Assembly: GCA_041552055.1 (NCBI GenBank)
Contig: JBFELO010000173.1
Span: 1-9,369 of the forward strand
Direction: 5' to 3'
Length of the DNA stretch: 9,369 nt
From: JBFELO01 sp041552055
GTDB lineage: Bacteria; Acidobacteriota; Thermoanaerobaculia; Thermoanaerobaculales; Sulfomarinibacteraceae
This document shows positions 5,951 to 9,369 of the stretch, piece by piece (position 1 is the first letter of the stretch; every line of letters starts with the position of its first letter). The notes under the pieces were generated by a model. It did not search any database. It worked only from the letters and a program-made list of their open reading frames with translations, and was not told the DNA's origin. A program made the translations under genes and the position numbers.

Positions 5951-6309
5951 GATCCGACCCCTGCGGAGGGCGAGTAACTCCGCGCCGTACCCGAGCACCA
6001 TGACAGGAGTGAAGTACAGGCCGAGCGGAAAGATCAGTTCGATCATGTCGAACTTCCAGAACACCGAGACAAACAGCAGTACCGCCCCGACCCTCCCGCC
6101 GGCGAACGTCAGCCACACCAGCCACAGCCGCTGCCGGAACGACCTCGCGACGTGATCCCGACTTGGGATGCGATACCTGCCAGCGCCAGCAGCAGGAACG
6201 AGAGCGACGTGGAGCAGCGCGATCTTTCAGACGGTCTCGCGCCGACCGGTGAGCGCGGCGATCCTGGCGGCCTCTGCGATCGCGTAGGCGACGGAGCCCA
6301 TCAGGACCA
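5951..6309 (-). pseudogene. Remnant of a polytopic membrane protein gene (paralogue of 7254-8123)
   Basis: Read from 6309 downward, the translation starts at the equivalent of residue 18 of the intact paralogue: LVLMGSVAYAI against LVVLGSLAYVI, then LTGRRETV against VTGRRDRV. A TGA (complement of 6227-6229) stands where the paralogue has TGG for Trp45. The frame goes on with KIALLHVAL, then near 6202 jumps across the equivalent of residues 55-200 (about 440 bases lost). It resumes with RYRI and RSFRQRLWLVWLTFAGG, then VLLFVSVFWKFDM, GLYFTPVMVLGYGAE and LRRGRI, matching the paralogue to its C-terminus. The natural stop is not preserved and the frame runs on into the methyltransferase region. 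Start, an early Trp codon, central transmembrane segments and stop are all lost, so this is a pseudogene. Its 5' end is fused to the truncated MBL-TPR copy. Confidence 0.85.
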
Positions 6310-7214
6310 GCGGCAGCTACCTGTTCGAGGAGTTCCCGGAGGCCACGTTCCCAGACATCACCCTCGCCGAATCGATGTCGGTGTACTTCAACGGCGACCG
6401 GATCGAGCTGATCGCGATGCCTGGCAGCCACGACGACAACGAGATCATCGTCCACTTCACTGGATCGAAGGTCGTGCACCTGAGCTCGTTGGTCAACGGC
6501 TTCAACTTCCCGTCCGTCCACTCGGACGGGGACGTCTTGAAGTTCGAGGAGCTGGTCGCACGGGCAATCGAAATCCTCCCCGAGGACGTGGTCATCGTCT
6601 CCGGCCACAACCGGACCGGAACCTGGCAGGACCTGAAGGCCTATCACGAGATGCTGGTGGCGACGACCGAGATCGTGCGCAGAGGTCTGGCCGCGGGCAA
6701 GGACGCCGCGATGCTCCACGAGGAGGGAGCGTGGGACGAGTGGCAGCGGTACGCCGGCAGCTACGTCAGCCTCGACGGCTGGATCGAGACCCTGGCGGCC
6801 GGACTCCAGCGAGGTGACGAGCCGCGCAAGAAGACCGTGTTCGAGCCGGTCTACTCTGCCTGGAAGGACGGCGGCGCCGAAGCCGCGATCGCCCTGTACG
6901 ACGAGTTGAAGAGGGATCCCGCGGACGAGTACCTGGTCCGCGATGTGGACGTGATGATCATCGGGAACAAACTCGTCGAGCAGGAGCAGTACAGGGCGGC
7001 GATTCGCTTCCTCGAGTCGTGTGTGGAGCGGTACCCGGACGGCCCGTACGCCTACTACGCCAACCACAACGTCGCCAGGGCCTACCGCGGGGTGGGCGAA
7101 ACAGAGACCGCAATCCGTTATTGCGACACAGCGCTCGAGCTGAGCCCGGACAACCCGGCGCTGGTGAAGCTCCGGCAGGAGCTGGAAGACGGAGGCGAGG
7201 GCGAACGTTCGTGA
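6309..7214 (+). pseudogene. 5'-truncated second copy of the MBL-TPR gene
   Basis: Similarity to the intact gene begins at GSYLFEEFP (residue 124 of the full copy) and continues to the end, about 80% identical over the last 274 residues by hand alignment. Signal peptide and the whole HxHxEH region are missing, so no MBL metal site can form. The first in-frame ATG is at 6375 (MSVYFNGDR), giving 279 aa; an in-frame TAG lies at 6285-6287. No Shine-Dalgarno precedes that ATG. The remaining frame is uninterrupted, His of the PGSHDDNE motif and the GHN motif remain, and the TPR end is kept, with five extra codons (EGERS) relative to the other copy. The position matching Asp193 is His. It is tail to tail with the intact membrane gene 40 bases away. 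A truncated TPR product could still be made, but nothing in the sequence promotes it. Confidence 0.82.
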
Positions 7215-7253
7215 CGCTCGGCAACCCGACCTCGGCGGTCGAGCGCGATCACG

Positions 7254-8123
7254 TCACGCGCGAATCCATCCCCGTCGGATCATGAACAGGCCTGCGCCGT
7301 AGGCGAGCGCCATGACCGGGAGGACGTAGAGGCCGATCGGCACGATCAGGTACATAATGTCGAACTGCCAGAACACGCCGACGAAGAGCGGCACCGCAGC
7401 GACCATCCCTCCCGCGTAGGCCAGCCACACGAGGCACAGCCGTTGCGCGAACGACCTGCCGGCGTGAGGTCGGACCAGGATGCGATACCTCGCCGCCAGC
7501 GCGAGCAGCAGAAAAGGGAACGACCACATGCTCAGGGTCACGACCACGAGGACGGGGAGCGCCGTGGGATTGACGAAGTCTGCGATCGGCAGGGTCGGTC
7601 GGCCCTGTGAATCGAGGTAGACCTTGACGCCGAGACCGACCACCCACGGGGTCAGAGTTCCGGTCACGGCAATGGTCCACGCCGTCCACGTCGCCGTGGT
7701 CCTGTGTCGACTCGTCACGTCCGATGAGTCAGCTGAGGTGGTGGCGAGATCATCCGTGATGTCGAATTGCTCCTCTTCAGGAGGCTCCTGTGGGAGGTGG
7801 TCGTCCAGCGGCGACGACGTCAGCCGCACCAGCCTGCGGCGAAGCGTAAGCGGGACGGCCAGAATCGAGCCCGCCCGCAACACCGTCGCCAGCGACACCA
7901 GCAGCGACGAGGCAGAACCCCACTCGGCCACCATTTCAGACCCGAGACCGAGGCCTGCCACCATCGCGATGTGGAGCGCCGTCATCTTCCACACCCTGTC
8001 GCGCCGACCGGTGACGTGGCCGATCTTGACGGACACGACGATCACGTATGCGAGGGAGCCGAGGACGACCAACGGCTGCATCAGGAGGCCGATCATGAAC
8101 AGAACGGCCCAGACATCACCCAT
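7254..8123 (-). CDS. Polytopic inner-membrane protein, 289 aa, unknown function
   Basis: The start ATG (8121-8123) is preceded by GGAGGT (complement of 8129-8134) with a five-base spacer. I do not recognise a named family. Hydrophobic segments lie at about residues 6-32, 46-62, 72-95, 147-170, 187-210, 228-251 and 256-281, so six or seven transmembrane helices. A charged, Pro/Glu/Asp-rich loop (about 96-142, with PQEPPEEEQFDITDD) splits the protein into an N-terminal group of three and a C-terminal group of three or four. Conserved-looking pieces, judged by retention in the broken paralogue at 5951-6309, are TGRR (38-41), RYRI (212-215) and VFWQFD (250-255), plus GLY and YGAGL near the end. 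No signal peptide cleavage or catalytic motif is visible. It is convergent with the MBL-TPR copy and this pairing is also seen in unit 1, which suggests a lasting association. Confidence 0.82.
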   Translation of the reverse strand: MGDVWAVLFMIGLLMQPLVVLGSLAYVIVVSVKIGHVTGRRDRVWKMTALHIAMVAGLGLGSEMVAEWGSASSLLVSLATVLRAGSILAVPLTLRRRLVRLTSSPLDDHLPQEPPEEEQFDITDDLATTSADSSDVTSRHRTTATWTAWTIAVTGTLTPWVVGLGVKVYLDSQGRPTLPIADFVNPTALPVLVVVTLSMWSFPFLLLALAARYRILVRPHAGRSFAQRLCLVWLAYAGGMVAAVPLFVGVFWQFDIMYLIVPIGLYVLPVMALAYGAGLFMIRRGWIRA

Positions 8124-8134
8124 GGCTGACCTCC

Positions 8135-8151
8135 GCCCGTCGGTGACGGGC
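8135..8151 (-). promoter_or_regulatory. Hairpin abutting the ribosome-binding site of the membrane gene
   Basis: GCCCGTC-GGT-GACGGGC forms a perfect seven-pair stem with a three-base loop directly next to the Shine-Dalgarno of the membrane gene (complement of 8129-8134), with no base between. In the mRNA the stem would sit immediately 5' of GGAGGT. It could affect ribosome access or protect the 5' end. Function is inferred from position only. Confidence 0.45.
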
Positions 8152-8291
8152 CCCAGGCTCGTCGCAATTCTGAAGCCGGTCGGCAGCCGTCGTCAATATC
8201 CTGTCCGTCACCGCTCGGTAGGGCCGGCGTGCCGATGTGGACCGGTCGGTGCAGGAATGGCACGCGTTCCGCGTCCGTGCCCGTCGTCACG

Positions 8292-8318
8292 GGTGGCATG
8301 GCCGTTGCACGTGCCACC
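8292..8318. promoter_or_regulatory. Inverted repeat upstream of the 159-aa gene
   Basis: GGTGGCA (8292-8298) and TGCCACC (8312-8318) form a perfect seven-base inverted repeat, centred 60 bases before the ATG at 8366. Inside it lies an eight-base palindrome, GCACGTGC (8307-8314). It lies in the 242-base divergent spacer between the membrane gene and the 159-aa gene. It may be an operator or a hairpin; no convincing -35/-10 pair was found near it. Confidence 0.35.
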
Positions 8319-8365
8319 GGTGGGGAACGAGGAGCGCCGACGGGGTCGGCGGGAGGTGAACTGGG

Positions 8366-8845
8366 ATGCCGCAGGTGATCGAGGTCCGCTCTCTGCACCG
8401 GGATGAGTCAGACCGGGAGGCGCGTCGGCTGCAGTCGATCATCGGCCAGGTGCGCGCGGACGCGATCGTCGTCGCGAGGGGCATCGATCAGTCGTTCATC
8501 GACGAGGTGCGACCACAGCGCCTGCCGGTGTTCAGGATCAACGGCGTCGTGGTGTGGGAAGGACGGGATCCGCCCGCCGACATCGTCCGGACGTGGCTGC
8601 GCTGGCCACGGACGATCGGCGAGGCGGTCGAACGGCTGCTGGAGAGGGTGGACGTGATTCCGGACGAGCGCGAGGCCCGGGCGCGTCTGCGAGCCGAGAT
8701 CAGCACCGAGTTCGGATTGTGGGGCGCGAATCTCGACCTGCTGCGCTCGTGCGGGTTCGAGTTCATGTGCGCCGACTACGCCACCGACCTCATCGTCGCG
8801 CGGGCCCGCCGGGAGCTGGAGCGTCGCACACGGATCGTCAACTGA
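8366..8845 (+). CDS. Hypothetical cytoplasmic protein, 159 aa
   Basis: The start ATG follows GGAGGTG by about eight bases. The family is not recognised. The N-terminal half alternates strands and helices: VIEVRSLHR (4-12), a helix to about 29, ADAIVVARG (31-39), a helix, then RLPVFRINGVVVWEGRDPP (52-70) and a helix ending near WLRW (77-80). The piece LPVFRINGVVVWEGR resembles the cis-Pro strand-turn-strand of thioredoxin-like folds (Pro54). The two-cysteine active site is absent, and the only cysteines are Cys129 and Cys135, in the C-terminal part. The C-terminal half is helical and Arg/Glu-rich (ERLLERVDVIPDEREARARL). No signal or membrane segment. It is divergent from the membrane gene and tail to tail with the anti-sigma gene 34 bases away, so it is likely its own transcript. 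Confidence 0.7.
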   Translation: MPQVIEVRSLHRDESDREARRLQSIIGQVRADAIVVARGIDQSFIDEVRPQRLPVFRINGVVVWEGRDPPADIVRTWLRWPRTIGEAVERLLERVDVIPDEREARARLRAEISTEFGLWGANLDLLRSCGFEFMCADYATDLIVARARRELERRTRIVN

Positions 8846-8879
8846 CCGTGCGTGGCCGACCGGGAGGTTTCGTGTCCGA

Positions 8880-9197
8880 CTACCGGGAGAACAGCAGCAT
8901 CGCGCCGACCAGGGCGACCGCTGCGATGGCGAGCACCCCGCCCGCGATCACGCCGGCCAGGGTGATGACCCGGTTGGCGATCTGACGCCGCGCCTCCTGA
9001 AAGGCCAGGGCCTGGGCGTCGGGGCTCACCGGCGCCGGCGGCGGCCCCGGCAGCCGGTCCTTCCACTGCCGTGCCTGCTCGGCCAGGTCCGGGTCGCGGT
9101 CGAGGTGCTCCTCGACCAGGGCGCGGCTGTCCTCGCTCGCCTCGCCGGCCAGGTAGAGCGGCAGGAGGTCCTTGATCACGTCGCGGGTCGGTTCCAT
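8880..9197 (-). CDS. Anti-sigma-factor-like single-pass membrane protein without zinc cysteines, 105 aa
   Basis: The start is the ATG at 9195-9197, with GGAGGT (complement of 9203-9208) five bases upstream; a GTG one codon earlier is too close to that site. Residues 6-40 (RDVIKDLLPLYLAGEASEDSR, in the pieces VIKDLLPLYLAGEASE and ALVEEHLDRDPDLAE) match the N-terminal anti-sigma domain that binds ECF sigma factors. In zinc-binding members the helix after VEEHL carries Cys-x-x-Cys. Here it reads DRDPDL and the protein has no cysteine at all, so zinc binding of the ZAS type is not possible. A Pro-rich linker (50-58) and one transmembrane helix (about 78-103) end the protein, leaving the anti-sigma domain in the cytoplasm and almost nothing outside. 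It is the second gene of an operon with the sigma factor, overlapping it by one base. Signal sensed is unknown. Confidence 0.83.
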   Translation of the reverse strand: MEPTRDVIKDLLPLYLAGEASEDSRALVEEHLDRDPDLAEQARQWKDRLPGPPPAPVSPDAQALAFQEARRQIANRVITLAGVIAGGVLAIAAVALVGAMLLFSR

Positions 9198-9369
9198 CAC
9201 ACACCTCCATGGGTCTTCATCGAGTCCTCGAGCAGGCGGCGGCGCGCCCGGTGTACTCTGACCCGGGCCGCTCCTTCGGACGTCTCGAGAACTCGTGCGA
9301 TCTCGGAGTAGGGGAGCGCGTGCTCGGTGCGCAGCACGAGCGCCGTCCGCTCCATCTCGGGCAGCTCCG
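9197..9369 (-). CDS. ECF RNA polymerase sigma factor, C-terminal part (cut by window edge)
   Basis: The last 56 residues are present, ending at TGA 9197-9199. They are sigma region 4: LPEMERTALVLRTEHALPYSE (in pieces ELPEMERTALVLR and ALPYSEIARVLETSEGAARV), followed by the recognition helix end RVHRARRRLLEDS. This helix-turn-helix contacts the -35 element. The upstream half, with region 2, lies outside the window. The stop codon shares its A with the ATG of the anti-sigma gene (TGATG), so translation of the two should be coupled, giving balanced amounts of sigma and its inhibitor. Family call is firm; the ECF group cannot be told from this part. Confidence 0.88.
   Translation of the reverse strand, partial: ELPEMERTALVLRTEHALPYSEIARVLETSEGAARVRVHRARRRLLEDSMKTHGGV

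Larger units (their letters stand above)
3595..8123. repeat. Eroded tandem duplication of an MBL-TPR (+) / membrane protein (-) unit
   Basis: Unit 1 is the intact MBL-TPR gene (3595-4851) plus the membrane remnant (5951-6309). Unit 2 is the truncated MBL-TPR gene (6309-7214) plus the intact membrane gene (7254-8123). Gene order and strands are the same in both. Nucleotide differences between the MBL copies fall largely at third codon positions (for example around 4049-4140 against 6400-6491), so both were under protein-level constraint before one was broken. Confidence 0.85.

Noticed and set aside
5921..5960. TCCGACCC repeated at 5921-5928 and 5953-5960 as target-site duplication of the insert
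   Set aside because: Both copies are at the same (right) end of the segment and no match was found at the left end, so it is not a flanking duplication.
4943..6118. A single 391-residue minus-strand frame joining a membrane-protein end to the methyltransferase
   Set aside because: The N-terminal part is the tail of the decayed membrane gene and the stretch 5711-5950 reads as non-coding DNA. The methyltransferase has its own ATG with a ribosome-binding site at 5710, so the open frame is accidental.

Overview
The window comes from a high-GC bacterial chromosome. Hand counts of 60-base samples give about 68% GC inside the gene at 3595-4851, but about 47% at 121-180 and 45-58% within 4981-5340. 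Signal-peptide-bearing and lipoprotein-like products and an ECF sigma/anti-sigma pair suggest a Gram-negative soil or sediment lineage such as Acidobacteriota, Gemmatimonadota or Myxococcota. This placement is inference: no rRNA, tRNA or diagnostic marker gene is present. No CRISPR array, transposase or integrase was seen.

Left part (1-2429). A lower-GC sulfatase-superfamily lipoprotein runs off the left edge on the minus strand. It is followed by a small helical protein of unknown function (+, 496-897), an SRPBCC/START-like protein (-, 1065-1496), a structured intergenic sequence (1615-1669) and a MerR-family regulator (-, 1725-2429).

Centre (2430-4851). The MerR gene is divergent from an ARPP-1/DUF6569-type gene (+, 2539-3537). 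The 109-base gap holds two outward-facing sigma70-like promoters with 17-base spacers. Their -35 boxes are mirror images, a dyad sits in the merR promoter spacer, and the merR transcript is predicted to be leaderless. A periplasmic metallo-beta-lactamase-fold/TPR protein (+, 3595-4851) lies 57 bases downstream and may be co-transcribed.

Right-centre (3595-8123). This is the most unusual part: an eroded tandem duplication of a convergent two-gene unit, MBL-TPR (+) facing a polytopic membrane protein (-). Unit 1 keeps an intact MBL-TPR gene but only a wreck of the membrane gene (5951-6309: nonsense codon, internal deletion, lost start). Unit 2 has a 5'-truncated MBL-TPR gene (6309-7214) and an intact membrane gene (7254-8123). 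The two broken genes are fused head to head at about 6309, where both parents share a short CGGC-containing sequence. A lower-GC segment of about 1 kb carrying a zinc-ribbon SAM methyltransferase (-, 4943-5710) lies between the two genes of unit 1.

Right end (8124-9369). An unrecognised 159-aa protein (+) is followed by an ECF sigma factor (partial) and its one-TM anti-sigma-like partner, both on the minus strand. Their stop and start codons overlap, and the anti-sigma protein has no cysteines.
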